Shown here: positions 9,184-18,450 of the stretch, piece after piece
Layout of the letters: the number at the start of each line of letters is the position of its first letter
How positions within the stretch are numbered: the stretch's first letter is position 1
Assembly (NCBI RefSeq): GCF_023078355.1
Contig: NZ_CP095552.1
Coordinates: 4,278,001 to 4,342,000, forward strand
DNA from: Gordonia hongkongensis
GTDB lineage: Bacteria > Actinomycetota > Actinomycetes > Mycobacteriales > Mycobacteriaceae
Length of the DNA stretch: 64,000 nt
Reading direction: 5' to 3'
Position numbers and translations under genes: made by a program
The notes under the pieces: model-generated
Told to the model about the DNA's origin: nothing
Database searches by the model: none
The model's input: only the letters and a program-made list of their open reading frames with translations

Positions 9184-10215
9184 ATGAGCGTAACGTCTCC
9201 GGCCGCCCCGAATCCCGTCGCCGAGGTGCCCGAGCCGAAGTCCCCCATCCTGACCGCTCCCCTGACCAACTCCTTCGACTACACACGGTCGCTGGGCCCG
9301 GTCCTGAGCCAGTTCGCGCTCGCGTTGCGCGATGGCCGGATCATCGGGTCCAAGGGCAGCGACGGCAAGGTGTCGGTTCCCCCGGTCGAGTTCGACCCCG
9401 TCACCGGCACCCAGTCCGCCGAGTTCGTCGAGGTGTCGACCGTCGGCACGGTGACCACGTGGACGTGGAACCCCGAGCCGCTGCCGGGCCAACCGTTGGA
9501 CACGCCGTTCGCGTGGGCGCTGATCCGTCTCGACGGCGCGGACACCACACTGCTGCACGCGGTTTCGGCCGACTCGCCCGACGACCTGTCGACCGGCCTG
9601 CGGGTCCACGCCGTCTTCGGCGCCGCGCGCATCGGCCGGATCGACGACATCGCGTACTTCGCCCCCGGCGAGGAACCCGCCACCGCTCCGGCCAACACCG
9701 CCGACGCCCCCCAGGGCGCGGAGGCGGGGCTGCTCGTCATCCCCACCCCGGTCAGCACCGCGATCACGCACTCGGCCAACGAGGAAGAGTCCGTGTACCT
9801 CGAAGGACTGAAGGCGGGCAAGCTGATCGGCACCCGCATCGGTTCGGGAGTCGACGCGGGGCGCGTGTACTTCCCGCCCCGCGGCGTCAGCCCCGCCGAC
9901 GGTTCACCCGCATCCGAGCGCGTCGAGTTGGCCCACACCGGCATCGTCACCACGTTCTGCATCGTCAACGTGCCCTTCCAGGGACAGCGGATCAAGCCGC
10001 CCTACGTGGCGGCCTACGTGCTCCTCGACGGGGCGAACATCCCGTTCCTGCACCTGATCCTGGACTGCGAGGCCTCCGAGGTCCGGATGGGCATGCGCGT
10101 CAAGGCCGTCTGGCTCCCCGAGGACGAATGGGAGTACTCGATCGGCAACATCAGCCACTTCGCGCCCACCGGAGAGCCCGACGCCGAGTACGAGACCTAT
10201 AAGGACCACCTCTGA
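9184..10215 (+). CDS. Duplicated DUF35 OB-fold protein (Rv3521-like), Ltp partner
   Basis: 343 residues built from two DUF35 units (about 25-165 and 190-335). Each has a helical start (FDYTRSLGPVLSQF; SVYLEGLKAGKLIG), a V-PP or YFPPR strand, and an OB-fold core ending in a FAPxxEP motif. DUF35 proteins pair with SCP2-thiolase (Ltp) aldolases. The CxxC zinc-ribbon cysteines common in DUF35 are absent in both units; the only two cysteines are in the second unit and not paired. The ATG at 9184 follows the KstR box, and the stop overlaps the ltp4 start (TGATG), so the two are coupled. Confidence 0.85.
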   Translation: MSVTSPAAPNPVAEVPEPKSPILTAPLTNSFDYTRSLGPVLSQFALALRDGRIIGSKGSDGKVSVPPVEFDPVTGTQSAEFVEVSTVGTVTTWTWNPEPLPGQPLDTPFAWALIRLDGADTTLLHAVSADSPDDLSTGLRVHAVFGAARIGRIDDIAYFAPGEEPATAPANTADAPQGAEAGLLVIPTPVSTAITHSANEEESVYLEGLKAGKLIGTRIGSGVDAGRVYFPPRGVSPADGSPASERVELAHTGIVTTFCIVNVPFQGQRIKPPYVAAYVLLDGANIPFLHLILDCEASEVRMGMRVKAVWLPEDEWEYSIGNISHFAPTGEPDAEYETYKDHL

Positions 10216-11258
10216 TGACACTGCCACCGATCGCGATCATCGGCTTCGCGCACAGCCCGAACATCGCCGGCTCCCACGGCACCACCAACGGCGTCGAGAT
10301 GCTGATCCCCTGCTTCGACAAGCTCTACGCCGAACTCGGCATCGCCCGCACCGACATCGAGTTCTGGTGCAGCGGTTCCTCCGATTACCTTGCCGGACGG
10401 GCATTCTCGTTCATCTCCGCGATCGACTCGATCGGTGCGATGCCGCCGATCAACGAGTCCCACGTCGAGATGGACGGCGCCTGGGCGCTGTACGAGGCGT
10501 GGGTGAAGATCGCGACGGGCGAGGTCGATCTCGCCCTCGCCTACGGATTCGGCAAGGCCACCGCGGGCAACGCCGACCAGACGCTCACCCTGCAGACCGA
10601 TCCGTACACCGTCGCCCCGCTGCATCCGGATGCCCGGTCGCTCGGCGCCCTGCAGGCTCGCGCCGGCCTCGACGCGGGCGTGTGGACCGAGGCCGACATG
10701 GCCGCGGTCGGTGCTCGGACCTTCGGCGGTTCCGTCGACGAGCTGCTCGGTCGTGAGTACGTCGCGAACCCGCTGCGACAGCACGACATCGCGCCGTACA
10801 CCGATGCCGCCGCAGCGGTCGTCATCGCCAGCGAGCGCAAGGCCCGCGAGCTGGTGGCCAACCCTGCCTTCGTCACCGGGTGGGATCACCGCATCGACAC
10901 ACCCAACTTCGGGGCACGCGATCTCACCGTCTCACCGTCGACGAAGCTGGCCGGCGACACCGCCTTCGGCGACCGCAGCCGCGCGGTCGACGTCGCCGAG
11001 ATCAACGCGTCGTACACGCACCAGGAGATCATCGTCCGCAACGCGCTCGGACTCCCCGACTCGGTGCGCATCAATCCGTCCGGCGGTTCGCTGGCCGGCA
11101 ACTCGCTGTTCTCCGCAGGTCTCCAGCGGATCGGGTACGCGGCCAACGAGATCCTCGGCGGCAACGCCGGCACCGCGGTCGCCCACGCCTCGAGCGGCCC
11201 GCTGCTGCAACAGAACATGGTGGTCACCCTGAGTGCCCAGAACAACGAGGGGGCCTGA
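10215..11258 (+). CDS. ltp4: Ltp4-like SCP2-thiolase/aldolase (Rv3522-like)
   Basis: 347 residues, thiolase fold of the SCP-X/lipid-transfer type. FWCSGSSDYLAGRAFSF near residue 52 covers the nucleophile region, and INPSGGSLAGNSLFSAG and the NAGTAVAHASSGPL tail are family motifs. Ltp3 and Ltp4 act as aldol-lyase-type enzymes in removal of C24-branched sterol side chains in Rhodococcus. The start overlaps the DUF35 stop by one base. The order DUF35-ltp4-ltp3 equals Rv3521-Rv3522-Rv3523, which is the main support for the name. Confidence 0.82.
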   Translation: MTLPPIAIIGFAHSPNIAGSHGTTNGVEMLIPCFDKLYAELGIARTDIEFWCSGSSDYLAGRAFSFISAIDSIGAMPPINESHVEMDGAWALYEAWVKIATGEVDLALAYGFGKATAGNADQTLTLQTDPYTVAPLHPDARSLGALQARAGLDAGVWTEADMAAVGARTFGGSVDELLGREYVANPLRQHDIAPYTDAAAAVVIASERKARELVANPAFVTGWDHRIDTPNFGARDLTVSPSTKLAGDTAFGDRSRAVDVAEINASYTHQEIIVRNALGLPDSVRINPSGGSLAGNSLFSAGLQRIGYAANEILGGNAGTAVAHASSGPLLQQNMVVTLSAQNNEGA

Positions 11259-11264
11259 GAACTG

Positions 11265-12443
11265 ATGGGACACAACAATCGTGCCGCGGTGCTGGGCACC
11301 GGGCAGACACGGTACGTCGCGAAGCGGTCCGACGTCACGATGGCGGGCATGGTCCGCGAGGCCATCGACGCCGCGCTGATCGACTCCAAGGTCTCGCTCG
11401 ACGACATCGACGCGATCGTCATCGGCAAGGCCCCGGACCTCTTCGAGGGGTCGATGATGCCGGAGCTCGCGATGGCCGAGGCCATCGGCGCGGTCGGCAA
11501 ACGCCTAATCCGCGTACACACCGCGGGTTCGGTCGGCGGTTCGACGGCCAATGTGGCCGCGTCGCTGGTCTTTGCGGGCGTGCACAAGCGGGTCCTGGCC
11601 GTCGCCTGGGAGAAGCAGTCCGAGTCCAACGCGATGTGGGCCCTGTCGATCCCGGTGCCGTTCACCAAGCCGGTGGGCGCCGGCGCGGGTGGCTTCTTCG
11701 CCCCGCACGTCCGCGCCTACATCCGGCAGTCCGGCGCGCCCGAGCACATCGGGGCGATGGTCGCCGCCAAGGATCGCCGTAACGGCGCGCTGAATCCGCT
11801 TGCGCACCTGCACCAACCGGATCAGACGGTCGAGAAGGTCATGAGCTCGCAGATGCTCTGGGACCCGATCCGTTACGACGAGACCTGCCCGTCATCGGAC
11901 GGGGCCTGCGCGGTCGTCATCGGCAGCGAGGATGTCGCCGATGCCGCGATCGCCGCAGGCGATCCGGTGGCGTGGATCCATGCCACCGCGATGCGCACCG
12001 AGCCGCTGTCCTACGCGCACCGCAACGTCGTCAGCCCGCAGGCCGGTCGCGATGCCGCGGCCGCGTTGTGGAAGGCCGGCGGCATCAGCAACCCGCTGGA
12101 GGAGATCGACGCCGCCGAGATCTACGTGCCCTTCTCCTGGTTCGAGCCGATGTGGCTGGAGAACCTGGGATTCGTGGCCGAGGGCGAGGGGTGGAGGCTC
12201 ACCGAATCCGGCGACACCGAGATCGGCGGGCGCATCCCGCTCAACGCGTCCGGCGGTGTGTTGTCGTCGAACCCGATCGGGGCGTCGGGCATGATCCGGT
12301 TCGCCGAGGCCGCCATCCAGGTCATGGGCAAGGCCGGCGACCATCAGGTCCCGGACGCCCGGAAGGCACTGGGCCACGCCTATGGCGGTGGCTCGCAGTA
12401 CTTCTCGATGTGGCTCGTCGGCGCCGACAAGCCCCTGCACTGA
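11265..12443 (+). CDS. ltp3: Ltp3-like SCP2-thiolase/aldolase (Rv3523-like)
   Basis: 392 residues of the thiolase superfamily. IRVHTAGSVGGSTANVAASLV near residue 88 is where thiolases carry the nucleophilic Cys; here the position reads Thr-Ala-Gly, so a plain thiolase reaction is unlikely and a retro-aldol role fits. LNASGGVLSSNPIGASGMIRFAEA and the HAYGGGSQYFSMWL end are family motifs. It follows ltp4 after six bases, is last in the KstR-type operon, and faces the sigma-factor operon across a strong hairpin at 12457-12489. Confidence 0.82.
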   Translation: MGHNNRAAVLGTGQTRYVAKRSDVTMAGMVREAIDAALIDSKVSLDDIDAIVIGKAPDLFEGSMMPELAMAEAIGAVGKRLIRVHTAGSVGGSTANVAASLVFAGVHKRVLAVAWEKQSESNAMWALSIPVPFTKPVGAGAGGFFAPHVRAYIRQSGAPEHIGAMVAAKDRRNGALNPLAHLHQPDQTVEKVMSSQMLWDPIRYDETCPSSDGACAVVIGSEDVADAAIAAGDPVAWIHATAMRTEPLSYAHRNVVSPQAGRDAAAALWKAGGISNPLEEIDAAEIYVPFSWFEPMWLENLGFVAEGEGWRLTESGDTEIGGRIPLNASGGVLSSNPIGASGMIRFAEAAIQVMGKAGDHQVPDARKALGHAYGGGSQYFSMWLVGADKPLH

Positions 12444-12456
12444 GCGGAACCTCGTG

Positions 12457-12489
12457 GCATTCATGCGCGCCATATGTGCGCATGAATGC
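12457..12489. terminator. Perfect hairpin between convergent ltp3 and CMD genes
   Basis: Two perfect 12-base arms, GCATTCATGCGC and its complement, at 12457-12468 and 12478-12489, with a nine-base loop. It sits 13 bases after the ltp3 stop and touches the stop of the opposing gene, so it may end transcription in both directions. The flanks (GTGG on one side, CTACGAAG on the other) resemble the palindromes at 45575 and 46131. Confidence 0.65.
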
Positions 12490-13037
12490 TACGAAGTGCG
12501 TTCGGGGACAGCGCAGGCGAGGCCGTCGGCCATTCCCGTGGGTCGCACACCCAGCGACTGGTTGAGACGCGCCCGCTGATTCTCCCAGGCCACGGTCATC
12601 GCGAGTTCGACGATCTGCGTCTCCGACAGGTGTTCGGCCAACCGGCGGCGCAGGTCCGCGAGATCGTCGCCGACAGCCGGCGTACGGGTCATCGCCTCGG
12701 CGTAGCCGATCACGAGTTTCTCCAGATCGGTGTAGGCCGTCGACTCCTGGTAGCGCGGCAGATCGCGGAGTTGCTGCTGGGTGATCCCGGCGCCCGACGC
12801 CAGCGCGGAGCCGATGTCGAGGCAGAACTCGCAACTGACCATCCCGGCGGCCTTGAGTTCGGCCAGTTCTTTGAGTTTCGGGTCCATCCGGTTGGACAGC
12901 AGCATCGCGCTCTCCATCCCGGCGATCCCGCCCGCCACCAGCGGCCGACGAGCGAGGTGGCCGACGAGTTCGGCGCGATGACGACGAGCCCGCCGCATCG
13001 CGCGTACATAATTCCGGATTCGATGCAGTGCTCTCAT
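12489..13037 (-). CDS. Carboxymuconolactone decarboxylase / AhpD-like protein
   Basis: 182 residues. The AhpD/CMD core runs from about residue 45 to 150: LKELAELKAAGMVSCEFCLDIGSALA carries the CxxC pair and is followed by helices typical of the family (LEKLVIGYAEAMTRTP, ETQIVELAMTVAWEN). The usual His three residues after the second Cys is not present, so peroxidase activity is uncertain. The ATG at 13037 overlaps the stop of the upstream membrane protein by four bases, making it the third gene of a sigma-factor operon. A redox or stress role is inferred from this linkage. Confidence 0.8.
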   Translation of the reverse strand: MRALHRIRNYVRAMRRARRHRAELVGHLARRPLVAGGIAGMESAMLLSNRMDPKLKELAELKAAGMVSCEFCLDIGSALASGAGITQQQLRDLPRYQESTAYTDLEKLVIGYAEAMTRTPAVGDDLADLRRRLAEHLSETQIVELAMTVAWENQRARLNQSLGVRPTGMADGLACAVPERTS

Positions 13038-13648
13038 ACCCGCCCTTCCCGATCCGGCCGAAAACTGTAACGCCGCCCCAGCACATATGTGACCAGCAGC
13101 ACCAGGGCAGCCACACCGACCGCACCGTGGGCGACCGCACCCCAGGCGAAGACGCCGATCTCGTGGAGACCGCGTCCGCCCATCACCAGTCCGAGCGGCA
13201 CGCCCACGATGACGGCGACGGGTAGCCACTGGCGACGCGTCGAGGCGACCGCGATCGCCGCGCCGACGGCGATGAACGCCAATCCGCCGTCGACCATCGC
13301 GTGCTGGTTGAACGGCTCGCCGAGCGACGCCGAGATCCACTCGCCGGCAATCATGTTCCCGACGCCATGGATGATCAGGATCGCGCCGAGCGCGGCCGCG
13401 GCCACCTGCGCCGCCGACCACCGTCTTCTCCGACGACCGGCAGGCGCAGGATGCAGTATCCGGTCGACCGCCGCGTAGGTCGACGCGGGCGGATCGGGCC
13501 GCAAGGCACCGGCGAGCAACTCGAGTTCCGGGTCCGGAGCATTCGGGACATCGCGCCCGTCGAGAACTGCCGATATCGCGTCATCGAGTCGTTCGGCCGC
13601 AGCGATGTCCACGGGGTCGAACTGTTCACTCGGATCGTGAGGCGTCAC
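13034..13648 (-). CDS. Membrane protein encoded with the ECF sigma factor, possible anti-sigma factor
   Basis: 204 residues starting at GTG 13648, overlapped with the sigma factor stop (GTGA). The first 75 residues are soluble and acidic (LDDAISAVLDGRD, PDPELELLAGALRP) and end in a run of arginines at about 76-80; four to five membrane segments follow. The cytoplasmic helical part plus membrane anchor and the coupling to an ECF sigma gene fit an anti-sigma factor. No HxxxCxxC zinc motif is visible, so it would not be the ZAS type. The membrane half resembles small four-helix membrane proteins of unknown role. Confidence 0.62.
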   Translation of the reverse strand: MTPHDPSEQFDPVDIAAAERLDDAISAVLDGRDVPNAPDPELELLAGALRPDPPASTYAAVDRILHPAPAGRRRRRWSAAQVAAAALGAILIIHGVGNMIAGEWISASLGEPFNQHAMVDGGLAFIAVGAAIAVASTRRQWLPVAVIVGVPLGLVMGGRGLHEIGVFAWGAVAHGAVGVAALVLLVTYVLGRRYSFRPDREGRV

Positions 13649-14208
13649 CTCGGCATCACCTCCCTCAATTTCGCCACCCCGCGATAGACGAGCATCCGCG
13701 CGGCCGTCGCCGAGATCCCCATCGCCGCGCCGATCTCCTCGGAGGTGAGTTCGGTGGCGAATCGGAGGGTCACGGCTTCTCGTTCGCGCGCCGTCAGAAC
13801 CCACAACCGGCTGCGCACGTCGTCGGCCGCGGCGGCCCGCAGCATCGCGGTCTCGGGATCGCCGTCGTACCCAGACGCCCCGGCGTCGCCGACGTCGACC
13901 TCGGCGACCGGCACCTCGCGGGATCGCCGGACCCACCAGTCCGCGACGACATGCCGCGCGATCCCGATCAGCCAGGCGCCGACGCTGCCGCGCCGGTCGT
14001 CGAACCGGTCCCACGAGCGCATCGCCTTCACGAAGACCTCCGCGGTCACGTCGTCGGCGTCGGCGGCCCCGGGCACACGGGTCCGCACGTAGCGCCAGAC
14101 CCCCGCAACGTGTTCGCGGTACACCGCGTCGAACTGATCGACCGCGCCGGACTTCGAGTCGCTCCCCCTCCGTCGACGACGCCGTGGGGGCGTCGGTGAA
14201 CCTGTCAC
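13645..14208 (-). CDS. ECF-type RNA polymerase sigma factor
   Basis: 187 residues. Region 2 lies at about 25-95 (FDAVYREHVAGVWRYVRTRV, DADDVTAEVFVKAMRSW, GSVGAWLIGIARHVVADWWVRR) and region 4 at about 125-180 (LWVLTAREREAVTLRFATELTSEEIGAAMGISATAARMLVYRGVAKLR). The N-terminus is a short Arg-rich stretch. It is the first gene of a coupled three-gene cistron with a membrane protein and an AhpD-like protein, an arrangement typical of an envelope or redox stress response. The sigma subgroup cannot be assigned by eye. Confidence 0.88.
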   Translation of the reverse strand: MTGSPTPPRRRRRRGSDSKSGAVDQFDAVYREHVAGVWRYVRTRVPGAADADDVTAEVFVKAMRSWDRFDDRRGSVGAWLIGIARHVVADWWVRRSREVPVAEVDVGDAGASGYDGDPETAMLRAAAADDVRSRLWVLTAREREAVTLRFATELTSEEIGAAMGISATAARMLVYRGVAKLREVMPR

Positions 14209-14325
14209 CCCATCTTCGGGCCCGGCCGACGCACTGTAACGACGGATGGGAGAACCCGGCCCACAAACGACCGCGGGCGGGACAGGGTGAGCACCCTGTC
14301 CCGCCCGTGGCGGCTCGTGTTGCGA

Positions 14326-14778
14326 CTATCCGGCCTTGCGCACCGAGTTGATCGTCTTCTCGACTTCCCAGAAGGCGCGCAGCGCCGACAGCTTGCCGTC
14401 GGCGTCGGCGCGATAGGTGAACACCCCGCGCGCCTCGGAGACGTGGCCGGCGATGTGGGTGACGATGCTGCCGATGTAGGCGACCTCGTTCCCGCAGATG
14501 ATCTCCTCGTCGAAGCGGAACTCGATGCTCTCGGTCGTCCCGATCGATTTGTCCCAGAATTCCGAGATCTGCTCATGCCCGCGGAATCCGACGCCGTCCG
14601 GGTCGAACATCGACGGGCCGACCGGGTCCTCGACCGTGGCGTCGGCCGCGAAGTTGTCGATCCAGGCCTGTTTGTCCCTGGATTCCACGAACTCACGCGA
14701 ACGACGCCCAGCCACGACTGCGGGATGGTTCTCCCGGTCGATGCCGAGGTAGGCCGGTGTCTGCTCTGCTGCGGTCAC
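14326..14778 (-). CDS. NTF2/SnoaL-like protein, ketosteroid-isomerase-like
   Basis: 150 residues of the NTF2-like fold. FVESRDKQAWIDNFAADATVEDPVG forms the first helices and acidic strand, GVGFRGHEQISEFWDKSIG the next helix, then IICGNEVAYIGSIVTHIAG and a C-terminal LRAFWEVEKTI strand. The Asp in the ATVEDP stretch lies where ketosteroid isomerases have their catalytic base region. The ATG at 14778 overlaps the cyp125 stop by four bases, so the two are translationally coupled. A steroid isomerisation or binding role is inferred from that coupling; activity is unproven. Confidence 0.75.
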   Translation of the reverse strand: MTAAEQTPAYLGIDRENHPAVVAGRRSREFVESRDKQAWIDNFAADATVEDPVGPSMFDPDGVGFRGHEQISEFWDKSIGTTESIEFRFDEEIICGNEVAYIGSIVTHIAGHVSEARGVFTYRADADGKLSALRAFWEVEKTINSVRKAG

Positions 14779-16094
14779 TTGGTGCCGTAGTCGACGCGGA
14801 GTTCCTTGACGCCGTTGATCCAGCCGTGGCGCAGGCGGCGCGGTGCGTCGAGCTTGGTGATGTCGGGCACCATGTCGGCGAGCGCGTTGAACATCAGGTT
14901 GATCTCCATCCGCGCGAGGTTCGCGCCGACGCAGAAGTGCGCACCGTTGCCGCCGAACCCGACGTGCGGGTTGGGATCGCGCATGATGTTGAACGAGAAC
15001 GGATCGTCGAAGACGTCCTCGTCGTAGTTCGCCGAACCGTAGAACATGCCGACGCGCTCACCCTTGGCGATGTCGACGCCGCCGATCTGCGTGTCGCGCT
15101 TGGCCGTCCGCTGGAAGCAGTTGACCGGGGTCGCCCACCGCACGATCTCGTCGACCGCGGTCGCCGGGCGCTCCTTCTTGAACAGTTCCCACTGATCGGG
15201 GTTGTCCAGGAAGGCATTCATCCCGTGGCTGATGGCGTTGCGGGTGGTCTCGTTGCCGGCGACGGTCAGCAGGATGAAGAAGAACCCGAACTCGGTCTCG
15301 TCGAGCGACTGCCCGTCGATGTCGGCGTTCACCAGCGTGGTGACGATGTCCTCACCGGGGTTCTTGCGCTTCTCCTCGGCCATCGTGTAGCCGTAGCCGA
15401 GAATCTCGGCATTGGCCTGCTGCGGGTCCGTGGTGTAGTCCGGGTCGTCGGCGTTCATCATCGAGTTCGACCAGTCGAACAGCTTCTCCCGATCCACCTC
15501 CGGCACGCCGAGGAGGTCGGCGATGGCCAGCAGCGGCAGGTCGACGGCGACGTCCTTGACGAAGTCGCCACTGCCCTTCTCCGCGGCCCGCGTCACGATC
15601 TCGCGCGCGGCGTCGTCGAGCTTCTCCTCGAGTGAATGCACGGCGCGCGGCGTGAACAACTTGGAGACCAGCTTGCGCAGGCGGGTGTGCTCCGGCGGAT
15701 CGTGGTTGATCAGCAATGCCTTGGTGATCTCGATCTGATCGGCGGTCATGTCGTCTTCGAAACGCATGATGACGCCGTTGGCGTTGGTTTCCCAGTCCTC
15801 GTTGTTCTTGGAGATCTCGCGCACATGGGCGTGCTTGGAGATCACCCAGTACCCGCCGTCGTGGAAACCACCGCCCTTGCCGGGCGCCTGGGCATTCCAC
15901 CAGACCGGCGCGGTCTTGCGCAGTTGCGCGAACTCCTTCACGGGGATTCCCTGCTCGAGCAGATCGGGGTTGGTGAAATCCCACCCCTCCTGCTCCATGA
16001 ACGGGCACTTCGCGACTACGTCGGAAGGGCTCGTGCGCGCAGAATCCGCCGGGGTCGGCTCGCTGCCGATCGGGGCGCTCTGGGCCTGGGTCAC
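14775..16094 (-). CDS. cyp125: Steroid C26(27)-monooxygenase Cyp125
   Basis: 439 residues, a class I bacterial P450. The I-helix oxygen-binding motif AGNETTR is near residue 280, the EIVRWATPVNCFQRTA stretch holds the ExxR-to-beta region, and the haem loop FGGNGAHFCVGANLAR has its Cys at about 388. Cyp125 oxidises the terminal methyl of cholesterol/cholestenone to start side-chain degradation. GTG 16094 has GAGGTGG upstream. It is separated from divergent fadA5 by three KstR-type boxes, matching the M. tuberculosis Rv3545c-Rv3546 arrangement. Confidence 0.9.
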   Translation of the reverse strand: MTQAQSAPIGSEPTPADSARTSPSDVVAKCPFMEQEGWDFTNPDLLEQGIPVKEFAQLRKTAPVWWNAQAPGKGGGFHDGGYWVISKHAHVREISKNNEDWETNANGVIMRFEDDMTADQIEITKALLINHDPPEHTRLRKLVSKLFTPRAVHSLEEKLDDAAREIVTRAAEKGSGDFVKDVAVDLPLLAIADLLGVPEVDREKLFDWSNSMMNADDPDYTTDPQQANAEILGYGYTMAEEKRKNPGEDIVTTLVNADIDGQSLDETEFGFFFILLTVAGNETTRNAISHGMNAFLDNPDQWELFKKERPATAVDEIVRWATPVNCFQRTAKRDTQIGGVDIAKGERVGMFYGSANYDEDVFDDPFSFNIMRDPNPHVGFGGNGAHFCVGANLARMEINLMFNALADMVPDITKLDAPRRLRHGWINGVKELRVDYGTK

Positions 16095-16118
16095 GTCACA
16101 CCACCTCGCTGTGAGATT

Positions 16119-16132
16119 TAGAACCTGTTTCA
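16119..16132. promoter_or_regulatory. KstR-type operator upstream of cyp125
   Basis: TAGAACCTGTTTCA fits all fixed positions of TnnAACnnGTTnnA. It is 25 bases upstream of the GTG start of cyp125, where it would cover that promoter. Confidence 0.85.
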
Positions 16133-16174
16133 ACCACATTGAAGCACACTGTGACGCATACGACACCCTCAGAT

Positions 16175-16188
16175 GAGAACTTGTTCTA
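16175..16188. promoter_or_regulatory. Second KstR-type site upstream of cyp125
   Basis: GAGAACTTGTTCTA matches TnnAACnnGTTnnA except for the first base. It is 43 bases beyond the first cyp125 site and may be a secondary site. Confidence 0.65.
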
Positions 16189-16336
16189 GTTTTGTTCCCG
16201 GTCCGGTATCCCGACCTGCGATCTTCTGTCGCAGATCCGTTCACATTCATCGTCGTGCAGCGTCGACGCATGGCGTCGAACACCCGCCGAGTGGGCCGTC
16301 CTGCCCGCATCATCCACCCCAGCGTAGACGCAAACA

Positions 16337-16350
16337 TAGAACGTGTTCTA
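16337..16350. promoter_or_regulatory. KstR-type operator upstream of fadA5
   Basis: TAGAACGTGTTCTA, a perfect palindrome fitting the KstR consensus, lies 83 bases before the fadA5 start. The 338-base gap between cyp125 and fadA5 therefore holds three sites and no gene. Confidence 0.88.
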
Positions 16351-16351
16351 G

Positions 16352-18087
<1,736 letters not shown>

Positions 18088-18103
18088 TCGCTCAACACCT
18101 TCT

Positions 18104-18361
18104 GCTCTCCCGAGGTGCAACATCCTCCGCTCCCTGAGGTGTGAGGAGAGCAAGATCCTCCGCTCCCTGAGGTGTGAGGAGCGATAGCGACGAGCCACGA
18201 AGGGCGGCAGGGCATCTCACCAGACCCTTCGTGGCTCGCTTCGCTCGCACCTCAGGGAGCAGTGGGCCGTCGCCCGCCTCAGGGAGCAGGGGGCCGTCAC
18301 GCTCGCACCCTCGGTCGCCAGACCCTTCGTGACGCGCCCTCCGCAAGCTCCGGACGCTGCT
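18104..18361. repeat. Gordonia-type intergenic repeat block, left half, interrupted by IS110 element
   Basis: Repeated words CTCCCTGAGGTGTGAGGAG (twice, 33-34 bases apart), then a strong inverted repeat with arms GAGCCACGAAGGG and its complement around 18204-18238, then a second unit with CCCTTCGTGACGCGCCCTCC and GCAAGCTCCGG. The same words recur at 20081-20165, 23036-23475 and 31826-31950. The unit ends abruptly at GCTGCT (18356-18361), where the insertion sequence begins, and resumes at 20079. Confidence 0.75.
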
Positions 18362-18389
18362 AGTAATAGCTGGAAGGGCTGGTAACTGG

Positions 18390-18449
18390 GACATCCTCCT
18401 GATGTGGTCATAAGGGGCTTGGTTATCCCAACCACAAAAGGAGGATGTC
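18390..18449 (+). promoter_or_regulatory. Inverted repeat masking the transposase ribosome site
   Basis: GACATCCTCCT at 18390-18400 is an exact complement of AGGAGGATGTC at 18439-18449, with 38 bases between. The right arm contains the Shine-Dalgarno AGGAGG (18439-18444) and an ATG. If the leader RNA folds this way the ribosome site is hidden, which would restrain transposase translation. Transcription reading in from outside would carry the full leader. Confidence 0.6.
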
Positions 18450-18450
18450 A

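Noticed and set aside
7933..9771. Long minus-strand frame (612 codons)
   Set aside because: Out of frame with the LLM oxidoreductase and antisense to the DUF35 gene; no recognisable protein.
18445..18447. ATG 18445 as transposase start
   Set aside because: It touches the AGGAGG; ATG 18451 has proper spacing.
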